A stretch of 64,000 nucleotides of DNA. Origin: Loktanella sp. PT4BL (GTDB taxonomy: Bacteria > Pseudomonadota > Alphaproteobacteria > Rhodobacterales > Rhodobacteraceae). This document shows positions 26,865 to 35,987 of this stretch, piece after piece (the stretch's first letter is position 1; each line of letters opens with the position of its first letter). The stretch covers positions 868,001 to 932,000 of the forward strand of contig NZ_QJJL01000002.1 of the NCBI RefSeq assembly GCF_003201935.1, given 5' to 3'. Below the pieces are notes generated by a model. The model ran no database searches. It was not told the DNA's origin and saw nothing but the letters and a program-made list of their open reading frames with translations. Both the position numbers and the translations under genes were made by a program.

Positions 26865-27396
26865 ATGGGCAGACAGCAAAACGTGGTCGAACAGGCTTGT
26901 CTTTATCGCATTGGCCTTTGTGTTGATCGTGCTTGATCTGGTGCCGCTGGATATGCGCCCTTCGCTTTGGGCCGCACCGGATGTGCTACTGGCGGCGACA
27001 CTTGCCTGGGTCGCGCGCAAGCCAAGCTATGTTCCTGTCTTCATCATTGCGATGATCATGCTTTTGACAGACTTTTTGTTCCTGCGCCCGCCGGGGCTTT
27101 GGGCGGCACTGGTTGTTGTGCTTTCCGAGGCGATCCGCCGCCAGCATCGCGAATTCCGCACGATGCCTTTCCTGGTCGAATGGGGCACAATCGCCTTCGG
27201 GATTGTTGCCATCACCGTGATCAACCGTATCGTGCTCGTGGTGGTCATGGCGCCAGTGGCACCTTTGGCGCCGACATTGATTGAAATGGTCGCAACTATT
27301 CTGGTTTATCCTATAGTACTTATTGCAGCGCACTTCATCTTCGGGGTGTCGCGCATGTCACCGGGTGAAGTTGGCAGTAAGGGACAGGTTCTATGA
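26857..27396 (+). CDS. mreD: rod-shape-determining membrane protein MreD
   Basis: 179 residues from the ATG at 26857, overlapping the end of mreC by eight bases. Five to six hydrophobic segments fill the whole chain (for example LVFIALAFVLIVLDLVPLDM and VPVFIIAMIMLLTDFLFL). Sequence is weakly conserved in this family, so the assignment rests on size, topology and its place between mreC and the PBP2 gene. Confidence 0.9.
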   Translation: MAEWADSKTWSNRLVFIALAFVLIVLDLVPLDMRPSLWAAPDVLLAATLAWVARKPSYVPVFIIAMIMLLTDFLFLRPPGLWAALVVVLSEAIRRQHREFRTMPFLVEWGTIAFGIVAITVINRIVLVVVMAPVAPLAPTLIEMVATILVYPIVLIAAHFIFGVSRMSPGEVGSKGQVL

Positions 27397-29333
27397 AGCG
27401 CGCACCCAAAGATGTGATTGCAGGCGCACGCACTGTCAGTCGCCGCGCGCTGGTTGTGGGCGGTGTCCAGCTTGGGATCGTGGGGGCCCTGGGCTGGCGG
27501 ATGCAGTCCTTGCAGGTCGAACAGGCCGACCAATTCCGCCTCTTGGCCGAGGAAAACCGGATCAACATTCGTCTGCTTCCGCCGTCGCGCGGTCTGATCT
27601 TTGATCGTAACGGGATTCCGATCGCCGCCAATGAGCAGAATTACCGCGTTGTCATGGTCCGCGAAGATGCGGGCGACGTGGGCGAGGTTTTGGCAAAGCT
27701 GACCGAGATCGTGGAGATCGACCCCCGTGATCTTGCGCGTGCGATGGAAGAAATGCGCCGCCGCTCGCCTTTTGTGCCTGTCACGATTGCGGACCGTCTG
27801 TCTTGGGAAGATGTGGCGCAGATCAACCTCAATACCCCCGCCCTGCCCGGCATTCAGGCCGAAGTTGGTCTGAGCCGTGTTTACCCCTGGGGGGCTGATC
27901 TGGCCCATGTTGTCGGATACGTTGGCCCTGTGAGCGATTATGATCTCAGCCGGATCGATGATCCTGATCCCCTGCTGCAAATTCCTAAGTTCCAGATCGG
28001 CAAAACCGGCGCGGAAAACCGGCTGGAACGCACGCTGCGCGGCACTGCAGGCACGCGCCGGATCGAGGTGAATGCCGCAGGCCGCATCATGCGCGAGCTT
28101 GACCGCCAAGAGGGTGATCCGGGCAAGGATGTGCAACTGACGCTGGATAGCCGGCTGCAAAGCTATGTGCAGGCGCGGCTGGACAATGAAAGCGCCGGTG
28201 CGGTTGTCATCGACCTTGAGAATGGTGATTTGCGCGCCATCGCGTCCGCGCCTGCCTTTGATCCCAACCTTTTTGTGCGCGGTATTTCCGTGGCGGACTG
28301 GACTGCGCTGAACGAAGACAAATACCGCCCGCTCGCCGCAAAAGCGGTGCAAGGCACCTATCCTCCGGGTTCGACCTTTAAGATGGTCACGGTTTTGGCA
28401 GCGATGGAGGCGGGTGTCGTCACCCCTGATGAAACAGTCTATTGCCCGGGCTATACGGATGTCTTCAACATCCGGTTCCACTGCTGGAAACGTGGCGGCC
28501 ACGGCAATATGAACCTGCACGAAAGCCTCAAGCAAAGCTGCGACTGTTATTATTATGAGATCGCCCAGCGCGTCGGTATCGACAAGATGGCAGAGATGGC
28601 CCGCAAGCTGGGTTTGGGCGTGCGCCATGATCTGCCGCTCTCGGCGGTGGCCGAGGGGCTGGCACCCGATAAGGAATGGAAAGCGCGCGTGCGCGGCGAA
28701 GAATGGCGGATCGGCGATACTGTGAACGCCTCGATCGGACAGGGTTATGTGCTTTCCTCGCCCTTGCAGCTTGCCGTGATGACTGCGCGTCTTGCCACGG
28801 GCCGTGTCGTGACACCGCGCCTGATCCGGCTGATTGACGGGGTCGAGCAACCCTCCGGTTTGGGCGAAAGTCTGGGGCTGAATGAGAACACCCTGCGCCG
28901 CATCCGCGCGTCGATGGAGGATGTGTGCAACCACCGTCGCGGAACAGCCTATGGATCGCGGATTATTGACGAAGCGCATAAGATGGCTGGCAAGACGGGA
29001 ACCAGTCAGGTGCGCCGCATCACGCCCGAGGAACGCGCAGCCGGTGTCACCCGCAACGAGGACCTGCCGTGGGAACGCCGCGACCACGCGCTATTTGTGG
29101 GCTATGCGCCTTATGACAACCCGCGCTATGCCGTGTCGGTCGTCGTGGAACATGGCGGTGGCGGATCGGCTGCGGCGGCACCGATTGCGCGTGATATTCT
29201 GTTGCAGGCCCAATATGGCGGCCCGCCCCCGCTTGAGGCCTATCCCGCCGCAGTGCGTGACCGTATTGCAGAGCAACAACGCCGGATTGAAGCCCGTGTT
29301 CCGCAGGGTGCAACAGGGCGCAGCCGCGTATGA
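27393..29333 (+). CDS. mrdA: penicillin-binding protein 2, elongasome transpeptidase
   Basis: 646 residues. One N-terminal membrane anchor (about 20-38), a dimerisation domain (about 60-240), and a transpeptidase domain with the three active-site motifs: STFK (YPPGSTFKMV), SCD (KQSCDCYY) and KTG (MAGKTGTSQ). It cross-links side-wall peptidoglycan in the periplasm. Its ATG overlaps the mreD stop by four bases and its TGA overlaps the rodA start, so expression of the set is coupled. Confidence 0.96.
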   Translation: MKRAPKDVIAGARTVSRRALVVGGVQLGIVGALGWRMQSLQVEQADQFRLLAEENRINIRLLPPSRGLIFDRNGIPIAANEQNYRVVMVREDAGDVGEVLAKLTEIVEIDPRDLARAMEEMRRRSPFVPVTIADRLSWEDVAQINLNTPALPGIQAEVGLSRVYPWGADLAHVVGYVGPVSDYDLSRIDDPDPLLQIPKFQIGKTGAENRLERTLRGTAGTRRIEVNAAGRIMRELDRQEGDPGKDVQLTLDSRLQSYVQARLDNESAGAVVIDLENGDLRAIASAPAFDPNLFVRGISVADWTALNEDKYRPLAAKAVQGTYPPGSTFKMVTVLAAMEAGVVTPDETVYCPGYTDVFNIRFHCWKRGGHGNMNLHESLKQSCDCYYYEIAQRVGIDKMAEMARKLGLGVRHDLPLSAVAEGLAPDKEWKARVRGEEWRIGDTVNASIGQGYVLSSPLQLAVMTARLATGRVVTPRLIRLIDGVEQPSGLGESLGLNENTLRRIRASMEDVCNHRRGTAYGSRIIDEAHKMAGKTGTSQVRRITPEERAAGVTRNEDLPWERRDHALFVGYAPYDNPRYAVSVVVEHGGGGSAAAAPIARDILLQAQYGGPPPLEAYPAAVRDRIAEQQRRIEARVPQGATGRSRV

Positions 29334-30469
29334 GCTATCTTGAGTATAACACCAAGTATGTCCCGACCGGATTTCGCAAGGTGCTGCACCTGAACTGGGC
29401 GATTATTCTGTTGCTCATTGCGGTCGCAAGTGCCGGTTTTCTCATGCTTTATTCGGTCGCAGGCGGGTCGATGACGCCTTGGGTGGAACCACAGATGCAG
29501 CGTTTTGCGCTTGGCATGGTCCTGATGCTGATCGTGGCGATGGTGCCGATCTGGTTCTGGCGCAACATGGCCTTTGTCGCCTATGGCGGATCGTTGGTTT
29601 TGCTTCTGGGCGTTGAATTTTTCGGCGAGGTGCGCATGGGCGCCCAGCGCTGGATTGATCTGGGTTTCATGCGCTTGCAGCCTTCGGAGCTGATGAAAAT
29701 AACCTTGGTGATGTTTCTCGCCGCTTACTATGACTGGCTGCCGAACAAGAAGACCTCGCATCCGCTTTGGGTGGTCGTGCCGGTGGTCATCATTGTCGTG
29801 CCGACACTGCTGGTTCTACGTCAGCCGGATCTGGGGACAGCGCTCTTGCTGCTTATCGGTGGCGCCACGGTAATGTTCCTTGCCGGGGTCCATTGGGCCT
29901 ATTTTGCAACCGTGGGCGGGGGCGGGATCGCCGCCGTTGTCGCCGCCCTGCAAAGCCGCGGCACGCCGTGGCAGCTTTTGCAGGATTACCAGTATCGCCG
30001 GATTGATACCTTTCTGGACCCTGCAAATGACCCCTTGGGCGCAGGCTATCACATCACGCAGGCCAAGATTGCGTTGGGTTCTGGTGGGTGGACCGGACGG
30101 GGTTTCATGCAAGGCACACAATCGCGCCTGAATTTCCTGCCCGAAAAACATACCGATTTTATCTTCACGACCCTGGCCGAGGAATTCGGCTTTGTCGGTG
30201 CTTTCACCTTGCTGGTGCTCTATCTGCTGATTGTCGTTTTCTGCATCATTTCGGCAATGGGCAACCGTGACCGCTTTGCCTCTTTGCTGACACTTGGTGT
30301 CGCGATGACCTTCTTTCTCTTTTTTGCTGTGAACATGGCGATGGTGATGGGCCTTGCCCCTGTCGTCGGTGTGCCTTTGCCGCTGGTCAGCTATGGCGGG
30401 TCCGCCATGCTCGTCCTGCTGGTGGCTTTCGGCCTTGTTCAGAGCGCCCATATCCATAGGCCACGCTGA
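29330..30469 (+). CDS. rodA: SEDS glycosyltransferase RodA
   Basis: 379 residues with about ten membrane segments. SEDS motifs are visible: GAQRWIDLGFMRLQPSELMK (with the RW and QPSE residues), a large periplasmic loop with QSRLNFLPEKHTDFIF (the catalytic Asp region), and PLPLVSYGGSAML near the C-terminus. RodA polymerises lipid II into glycan strands and works with PBP2. Last gene of the shape operon proper; the next gene starts on its final base. Confidence 0.95.
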   Translation: MSYLEYNTKYVPTGFRKVLHLNWAIILLLIAVASAGFLMLYSVAGGSMTPWVEPQMQRFALGMVLMLIVAMVPIWFWRNMAFVAYGGSLVLLLGVEFFGEVRMGAQRWIDLGFMRLQPSELMKITLVMFLAAYYDWLPNKKTSHPLWVVVPVVIIVVPTLLVLRQPDLGTALLLLIGGATVMFLAGVHWAYFATVGGGGIAAVVAALQSRGTPWQLLQDYQYRRIDTFLDPANDPLGAGYHITQAKIALGSGGWTGRGFMQGTQSRLNFLPEKHTDFIFTTLAEEFGFVGAFTLLVLYLLIVVFCIISAMGNRDRFASLLTLGVAMTFFLFFAVNMAMVMGLAPVVGVPLPLVSYGGSAMLVLLVAFGLVQSAHIHRPR

Positions 30470-31401
30470 TGCTGAATATCCTTTTCTCTGCCAAACCTGC
30501 CGCGTGGGAGGAATATGAAGGGCCGCTGAATGCGGCCCTGACCGAGGCTGGCCTGTCCGCAAACCTGTCGCGCACGCACGCGCCGCAGGATGTGGACTAC
30601 ATCATTTTTGCCCCCAACGGGCCCGTAACGGACTTTCGCCCCTATACAAAAACCAAGGCGGTAATGGGTCTTTGGGCCGGGGTCGAGACGATTGTGAACA
30701 ATGAAACCCTGACCCAACCGCTCTGCCGATTGGTGGATGAGAGCCTGACAGCGGGGATGGTGGAATGGGTGACAGGGCATACGCTGCGCCATCATCTGGG
30801 GATGGATACCCATATCTTTGGTCAGGACGGTGTGTGGCGCGATGACAGCTTTCCGCCTGTGGCCGCCAAACGCCCTGTGACGATCCTCGGGATCGGTGCC
30901 TTGGGGGCAGCCTGCGGTCAGGCGCTTGCGGCTTTGGGCTTTCCGGTGACAGGGTGGAGCCGCAATCCCAAAAATATCACCGGTCTGCGCTGCTTGCATG
31001 GCGATGACGGGCTGCGCGAGGCACTGACCGACGCGCAGATTGTCGTGCTTTTGCTACCGCAAACGCCCGAAACGACGAATATTCTGAACGCCGAGACGCT
31101 GGCGCTGATGGCGAAGGGCAGTTTCGTCATCAACCCCGGCCGTGGGCCGCTGATTGATGATGAGGCACTTCTGGCCGCCTTGGATGCAGGCCAGATTGCC
31201 CATGCAACGCTGGATGTGTTCCGGATCGAACCGCTGCCGGCGGAGCACGAATATTGGGCGCATCCACAGGTGACGGTCACGCCGCATATCGCATCCACCA
31301 CACGGCCCGAGACCGCAGCACAGGTGATTGTGGACAACATCGTGCGCGGCGAGGCGGGCCAGCCGTTTCACTATCTGGTGGATCGCGCGCGGGGCTACTA
31401 G
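30469..31401 (+). CDS. ghrA: glyoxylate/hydroxypyruvate reductase A (2-hydroxyacid dehydrogenase)
   Basis: 310 residues. NAD(P)-binding motif ILGIGALGAACGQALAALG with WSRNPK at the second strand end, and catalytic residues in INPGRGPLIDD (Arg), DVFRIEPLP (Glu) and TPHIAS (His). The family reduces glyoxylate and hydroxypyruvate. It is translationally coupled to rodA (ATG at the last base of the rodA stop), a neighbour with no metabolic link to it. Stop codon TAG. Confidence 0.9.
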   Translation: MLNILFSAKPAAWEEYEGPLNAALTEAGLSANLSRTHAPQDVDYIIFAPNGPVTDFRPYTKTKAVMGLWAGVETIVNNETLTQPLCRLVDESLTAGMVEWVTGHTLRHHLGMDTHIFGQDGVWRDDSFPPVAAKRPVTILGIGALGAACGQALAALGFPVTGWSRNPKNITGLRCLHGDDGLREALTDAQIVVLLLPQTPETTNILNAETLALMAKGSFVINPGRGPLIDDEALLAALDAGQIAHATLDVFRIEPLPAEHEYWAHPQVTVTPHIASTTRPETAAQVIVDNIVRGEAGQPFHYLVDRARGY

Positions 31402-32177
31402 CGCAGTTTCGGCGGTTTCGCAGGGTCCATCCCCGGTGCGCTGCCCGGGGTTTGCGGTGCTTCCAGCGCGGGCAAATCAAAGCGCAACCCGACGCGCGCC
31501 AGATGTGCGGCCAGCGGATCGGCGGCGCGCACAAAGAGCACATCCATCATGCCTGCTTCGATGCCCGAGAAGGTCAGCGCCTCACCTGCCGCAGAGGCCA
31601 GCGCCTTTTCCGCACCTTCCAGCGCATCGACGAAGGCCAGAACGTGGCCGCGCGCGCCGTCTTCATAGGTGGCCGCTGCAAGATAGGCGAAACGCGCGAG
31701 CCCCGCGGCGATTGCCAGTTTGCGATCAAGCCCGGTAACGACCGCCTCGGGCAGGCCCTTGGGGGCAGAGACTTCGGTCAGGCGTGCCTCGGTCTCATCG
31801 GGTCCGTGCGACAGGGTTTGCACCAGCCAGTCAATCGCCTCGGCAGGGATCAGCATGGCAGAAGGCGCGACTTCGAGGTTGAGCGCCAGACCGATCCCTT
31901 GCCCTGCCAGCATTTGCGCCAAGGCGCGGCCCGGGATGCCTGCATAGGGTGCAGCACGCCCCACAAATTGCGACAGCCGCTCTTCGCGGTCGAAGACAAG
32001 GGCAAAGCGCTGGTCTTCGATGTCGAAAAGCTCGGGCGTGATCTGGTCGCCTTCCGCCTCGGCGCCCAGCAGCATGAACAGTTCGGTATCAGCGAGGCGT
32101 TCGTAAAACCGCAGGCGCGCGGTGTCGTCATCGGGGGCCGCTTCCATTGCGGCATGGGCCAGATCAAGGTCGGTCAT
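31398..32177 (-). CDS. SseB-family protein
   Basis: 259 residues, soluble. The N-terminal half (about 1-125) has the SseB pattern of DTARLRFYERLADTELFMLL, then FDIEDQRFALVFDREERLSQF and APSAMLIPAEAIDWL. The second half (about 130-240) also resembles the SseB C-terminal domain. E. coli SseB enhances serine sensitivity; the molecular role is not known. It overlaps the UDG-family gene upstream by four bases and is convergent with ghrA. Confidence 0.75.
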   Translation of the reverse strand: MTDLDLAHAAMEAAPDDDTARLRFYERLADTELFMLLGAEAEGDQITPELFDIEDQRFALVFDREERLSQFVGRAAPYAGIPGRALAQMLAGQGIGLALNLEVAPSAMLIPAEAIDWLVQTLSHGPDETEARLTEVSAPKGLPEAVVTGLDRKLAIAAGLARFAYLAAATYEDGARGHVLAFVDALEGAEKALASAAGEALTFSGIEAGMMDVLFVRAADPLAAHLARVGLRFDLPALEAPQTPGSAPGMDPAKPPKLR

Positions 32178-32758
32178 TGCATTTCATCTTTCACTGCTGC
32201 GCGTAAGGCCGGCAAAAGGTCCGTTTCAAACCACGCATTCTTCTTGAGCCAAGCGGTATTGCGCCACGACGGATGAGGCAAGGGGAAGACACGCGGCGCA
32301 AGGCCGCGCCACCCTGCCACCGTCGCAGTGACGGATTTCTGCGGGCCAAGGTGCCAGCGATGCGCGTAACCGCCGACAAGGATCGTCAGCGGCACATCGC
32401 CGAGGGCCGCCATCACGCGGTCATGCCATGTGGCTCCGCAGATGGCAGGCGGCGGCAGATCTGCGCCCTTTGCGTCATATCCGGGAAAGCAAAACGCCAT
32501 CGGGACGATCGCAACCCTTTCGCGGTCATAAAGACTTGCGCTGTCCATCCCCAACCAATCGCGCAAACGGTCGCCAGAACGGTCGGCAAACGGCCTGCCT
32601 GCTTCATGCACACGCAATCCGGGTGCCTGACCTGCAATCAGAATACGGGGGCTGTTCTGAAACCACACCACGGGGCGCGGGCTATGCCGCGTTTTCGTCT
32701 GCGCAAAACGATCCGCGCAGATCCGACATGCGGAAATTTCGTATTGGAGACTTCTCAA
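32174..32758 (-). CDS. uracil-DNA glycosylase family protein
   Basis: 194 residues. Family motifs: ILIAGQAPGLRVHEAGRPF (active-site motif 1, glycine-rich with the GRPF loop) and PLPHPSWRNTAWLKKN (motif 2, HPS with the DNA-intercalation loop). It lacks the four-cysteine FeS set typical of family 4, keeping only CRIC near the N-terminus. It may excise uracil or a related base from DNA; some members are of unproven activity. Transcribed with the SseB gene. Confidence 0.8.
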   Translation of the reverse strand: MRSLQYEISACRICADRFAQTKTRHSPRPVVWFQNSPRILIAGQAPGLRVHEAGRPFADRSGDRLRDWLGMDSASLYDRERVAIVPMAFCFPGYDAKGADLPPPAICGATWHDRVMAALGDVPLTILVGGYAHRWHLGPQKSVTATVAGWRGLAPRVFPLPHPSWRNTAWLKKNAWFETDLLPALRAAVKDEMQ

Positions 32759-32916
32759 GGTACGCTCTCGGCCTGATGATGCGGCGCGTATGCCCGCTCA
32801 CGCAATTGTCGCTATATTGATGCCACAAAGTCGCTGTATGGAAAACGGCATAGGCATGTTAATACCTTGCCTGTAAGAAAAATACGCACCGGTCAGCGGG
32901 CAAGAGCGGAAACGGC

Positions 32917-33576
32917 ATGCTTGAATTTGCAGAAGTGAGCAAATCCTTTTGGACAGGGACGCAGCGCAAGGTGATCCTTGATCGCGCCTCTTTTCGCGTG
33001 GAGCTGGGCAATTCACTGGGGATTCTGGCCCCAAACGGAACCGGCAAGACAACGCTGATCAACATGATGTCCGGTCTGGAAAAACCCGATGAGGGCACAA
33101 TCCGTCGCGGTTGCCGGATCTCGTTTCCTTTGGGCTTTATGGGGGGTACGGACGGCACCCAGTCGGCGATGGAAAACAGCCGCTTCATCGCCCGCCTCTA
33201 CGGTCTGGACCCCGATTATGTCGAGGCTTTCTGTCGGTGGCTTTGCGGTCTGGAAGAATATTTTGACATGCCGCTGGGCACTTATTCATCGGGCATGAAG
33301 CAACGTTTCTCTTTTGCGCTGCTTTTGGCGCTGGACTTTGATATCTACCTCATTGACGAAGGGATGCCGGGTGCGACAGATGCGGAATTTAACCGCAAAG
33401 CCGGTGAAATCCTGCGGCAAAGATTGGAAAAGGCGACAGTGATTATTGTTTCACACCAGCCGGCCACGTTGGAACGGCTTTGTAAATCCGCCGCGGTGCT
33501 CAAGAACGGGCAACTGCATATGTTTGACACCTTGGAAGAGGCGCGCGTGCTTTATGACTACCAAACCCAGGGTTAA
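32917..33576 (+). CDS. kpsT: capsule polysaccharide export ATPase KpsT
   Basis: 219 residues. ABC motifs: Walker A LAPNGTGKTTL (about residues 37-47), signature YSSGMKQRFSFALLL, Walker B IYLIDEGMPGATD and VSHQPATLERL. The 'LAPNGxGKTTL' and 'EGMP' forms are those of KpsT-type exporters for group 2 capsules. Its usual permease KpsM is not in the window, so it must be encoded elsewhere or be replaced. The 3' end overlaps kpsE by 23 bases. Confidence 0.9.
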   Translation: MLEFAEVSKSFWTGTQRKVILDRASFRVELGNSLGILAPNGTGKTTLINMMSGLEKPDEGTIRRGCRISFPLGFMGGTDGTQSAMENSRFIARLYGLDPDYVEAFCRWLCGLEEYFDMPLGTYSSGMKQRFSFALLLALDFDIYLIDEGMPGATDAEFNRKAGEILRQRLEKATVIIVSHQPATLERLCKSAAVLKNGQLHMFDTLEEARVLYDYQTQG

Positions 33577-35104
33577 AAAATTCCGCATCCGGCGCAAGAC
33601 GGATGAAGCGCAAGAGCAGGAGCCGAGCGTAGACGCAGCCGAAGAGGTGAAGGCCCCTTCCCACGCTGAACAGATTGCCGCGATCAGCAAAGAGGGGCTG
33701 ACAGGGCGGCAGTTGCGGATGGCGCGGCGCGTTGCTGTCAAGAACGGGTTTCAGGCCTCGTCAGATTATGATGCCGTGCGGCAATTGCGTGCGGCAGGGA
33801 TTGATCCGTTCCAGCGCAGTTCGATACTTGAACTGGTCAAGCCCGACAGTGCGAAAATCCCCAGCCGGAGCGGGCGCATCCAGTTGCCGGATACGACCCA
33901 AGAGGACGGCATCTCTCTCCCTTCAACCAATAGTGCCGCGACCCTGAACCGGCACGCATCGGAGATTCTCCAAATCCAGCGCGACATCGCGCGGCGGCGC
34001 AGACGCAAGCTTGCCCTGCTGTTCACGCGGCTGTCGTTCTTTGTCTTTCTGCCCACCTTTCTTGTCGGCTGGTATTTCTACAAGATTGCCACTCCGATGT
34101 ATGCCACGAATTCCGAAATCGTGATCCAGCAGGCACAACCCCAAGGCGGCGGCCCGACCGGACTTGCCACGCTGTTTCAGGGCACGTCCATGGCAACCCA
34201 GCAGGACAGTATTGCAGTGCAATCCTATCTGGCATCGCGCGAAGCGATGCTGCGGCTCGATGCCGATTTCGGGTTCAAGGAACATTTTTCGGACCCCGCG
34301 ATTGATTCCATTCAACGGCTGGAAGAGAACGCCACGAACGAAGCGGCATTCGGTCTTTACAGCAACCATGTTAAGATCAGCTACGATCCCACCGAGGGAT
34401 TGATCCGGATGGAAGTGATCGCCGCGGATCCGGTCAAAAGCTATGAGTTTTCGCAAGCACTGATCGGTTACGCCGAAGAACAGGTGGATCAGCTGACCGC
34501 GCGTCTGCGCGAAGACCAGATGCGCGGTGCGCTGCAAAGCTATGAAGAGGCCGAACAGCGTCGCGCGGATGCGCTTGCCACATGGCTTGCCATTCAAGAG
34601 GACGTGCGCCAGATCGACCCGCAAAGCGAAAGTGCCGCCCGCATGGGGCAGATCAACTCGCTTGAGAGCGAAAAACAGCGTCTGGAGCTTGTTCTCCAAT
34701 CTCGCCTCAACGTGGACCGGCCAAGCGAAGTGCAAGTGCAGTCCTTGCGCGACCAGATCGCCAATATCGATAACCTGATCGCTGAATTGCGCGACCAGCT
34801 TGTCGGCGGCGCGGGCGAAGAAGTGTCTTTGGCGGCGCGGAATACAGAATTGCGCACAGCCGAAGAGAATTACGCATTCCAGACAGCCATGGTGCAGCAG
34901 GCACTGACACAGATGGAAACGGCCCGCATTGAAGCCAACCGTCAGGTCCGTTACCTGTCGCAAAGCGTGCGGCCGGTCATTCCCGATCAGGCCAGCTATC
35001 CACGTGCTTTTGAAAACACGGTCCTCGCGTTTTTGATCTTTTCAGGCATCTACCTGATGATTTCGATCACCGCTTCGATCCTCCGCGAACAGGTAAGCTC
35101 TTGA
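33554..35104 (+). CDS. kpsE: capsule polysaccharide export inner-membrane protein KpsE
   Basis: 516 residues from the ATG before TTKPRVKKFRIRRK. A long basic and acidic cytoplasmic head (about 1-185) precedes the first membrane segment (LSFFVFLPTFLVGWYFY); the periplasmic part has a large coiled coil (about 320-480) and the chain ends with a second membrane segment (TVLAFLIFSGIYLMISITAS). This PCP-3 layout is that of KpsE/CtrB. The N-terminal head is longer than in E. coli KpsE (about 380 residues). It couples KpsMT to the outer-membrane channel KpsD. Confidence 0.88.
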   Translation: MTTKPRVKKFRIRRKTDEAQEQEPSVDAAEEVKAPSHAEQIAAISKEGLTGRQLRMARRVAVKNGFQASSDYDAVRQLRAAGIDPFQRSSILELVKPDSAKIPSRSGRIQLPDTTQEDGISLPSTNSAATLNRHASEILQIQRDIARRRRRKLALLFTRLSFFVFLPTFLVGWYFYKIATPMYATNSEIVIQQAQPQGGGPTGLATLFQGTSMATQQDSIAVQSYLASREAMLRLDADFGFKEHFSDPAIDSIQRLEENATNEAAFGLYSNHVKISYDPTEGLIRMEVIAADPVKSYEFSQALIGYAEEQVDQLTARLREDQMRGALQSYEEAEQRRADALATWLAIQEDVRQIDPQSESAARMGQINSLESEKQRLELVLQSRLNVDRPSEVQVQSLRDQIANIDNLIAELRDQLVGGAGEEVSLAARNTELRTAEENYAFQTAMVQQALTQMETARIEANRQVRYLSQSVRPVIPDQASYPRAFENTVLAFLIFSGIYLMISITASILREQVSS

Positions 35105-35937
35105 TGCATAACGTACAAATCGGCGATCTTTCGGTCAGCAATGATAACCCGCTTTTGGTGATTGCCGGCCCCTGCCAGCTCGAAGGTATCGAGCACGCGC
35201 AGATGATCGCAGGCAAGATGGCCGAAATCTGTGCCGCCCATGGAGCGCAATTTATCTTCAAAGGCTCCTACGACAAAGCCAACCGTACATCGCTGAGTGG
35301 CAAGCGCGGCCTTGGCATGGATGAGGGCCTCAAGGTCATGCAGTCGGTCAAGGACAGCATCGGCTGCCCCGTTCTGACGGATATCCACAGCCCCGAGCAA
35401 TGCACGACGGTTGCCGCGGTCTGCGACGTGATGCAGATCCCTGCATTCCTGTGCCGCCAGACGGATCTGTTGCTCGCTGCCGGCGAAACCGGTGCGGTGA
35501 TCAACATCAAGAAGGGTCAGTTCCTTGCACCTTGGGATATGCCCAATGTCGTGTCCAAGATTGAAAGCACAGGCAACAAACGGATTTTGCTGACCGAACG
35601 CGGGTCTTCGTTCGGTTACAACACGCTAGTGGCGGATATGCGGTCTTTGCCGATTATGGCGCGCACCGGCTATCCGGTGGTTATGGATGCGACCCATTCG
35701 GTCCAGCAGCCTGGTGGCATGGGCGGATCATCTGGCGGACAGCGCGAATTTGCCCCTGTGATGGCCCGCGCGGCCGTGTCTTTGGGGATCGCAGCGGTCT
35801 TTATCGAGACGCACGAAGACCCCGACAATGCCCCGTCCGATGGACCAAATATGATCTCGCTGGATCAAATGGACGGCGTGATCAAGAGCCTGATGGCGTT
35901 TGACGCACTGGCCAAGGCGGACCCTCTGCGCGTGTGA
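35104..35937 (+). CDS. kdsA: 3-deoxy-8-phosphooctulonate (Kdo-8-P) synthase
   Basis: 277 residues from the ATG that shares one base with the kpsE stop (TGATG). Motifs: VIAGPCQLEG, FKGSYDKANRTS, ITDIHSPEQ-like LTDIHSPEQC, FLCRQTDLL and DATHSVQQPGG. It condenses phosphoenolpyruvate with arabinose 5-phosphate to make Kdo-8-P, for LPS inner core and for the Kdo linker of group 2 capsules. Coupling to kpsT-kpsE supports the capsule role. Confidence 0.97.
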   Translation: MHNVQIGDLSVSNDNPLLVIAGPCQLEGIEHAQMIAGKMAEICAAHGAQFIFKGSYDKANRTSLSGKRGLGMDEGLKVMQSVKDSIGCPVLTDIHSPEQCTTVAAVCDVMQIPAFLCRQTDLLLAAGETGAVINIKKGQFLAPWDMPNVVSKIESTGNKRILLTERGSSFGYNTLVADMRSLPIMARTGYPVVMDATHSVQQPGGMGGSSGGQREFAPVMARAAVSLGIAAVFIETHEDPDNAPSDGPNMISLDQMDGVIKSLMAFDALAKADPLRV

Positions 35938-35987
35938 CAGGGCGATTTTCCTTGCTATAAGGGCGCATTGTCAGCTGGATTACTCAC

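Noticed and set aside
27306-29087. 593-codon minus-strand frame across mrdA
   Set aside because: Antisense shadow of the PBP2 gene; no domain and wrong codon pattern.
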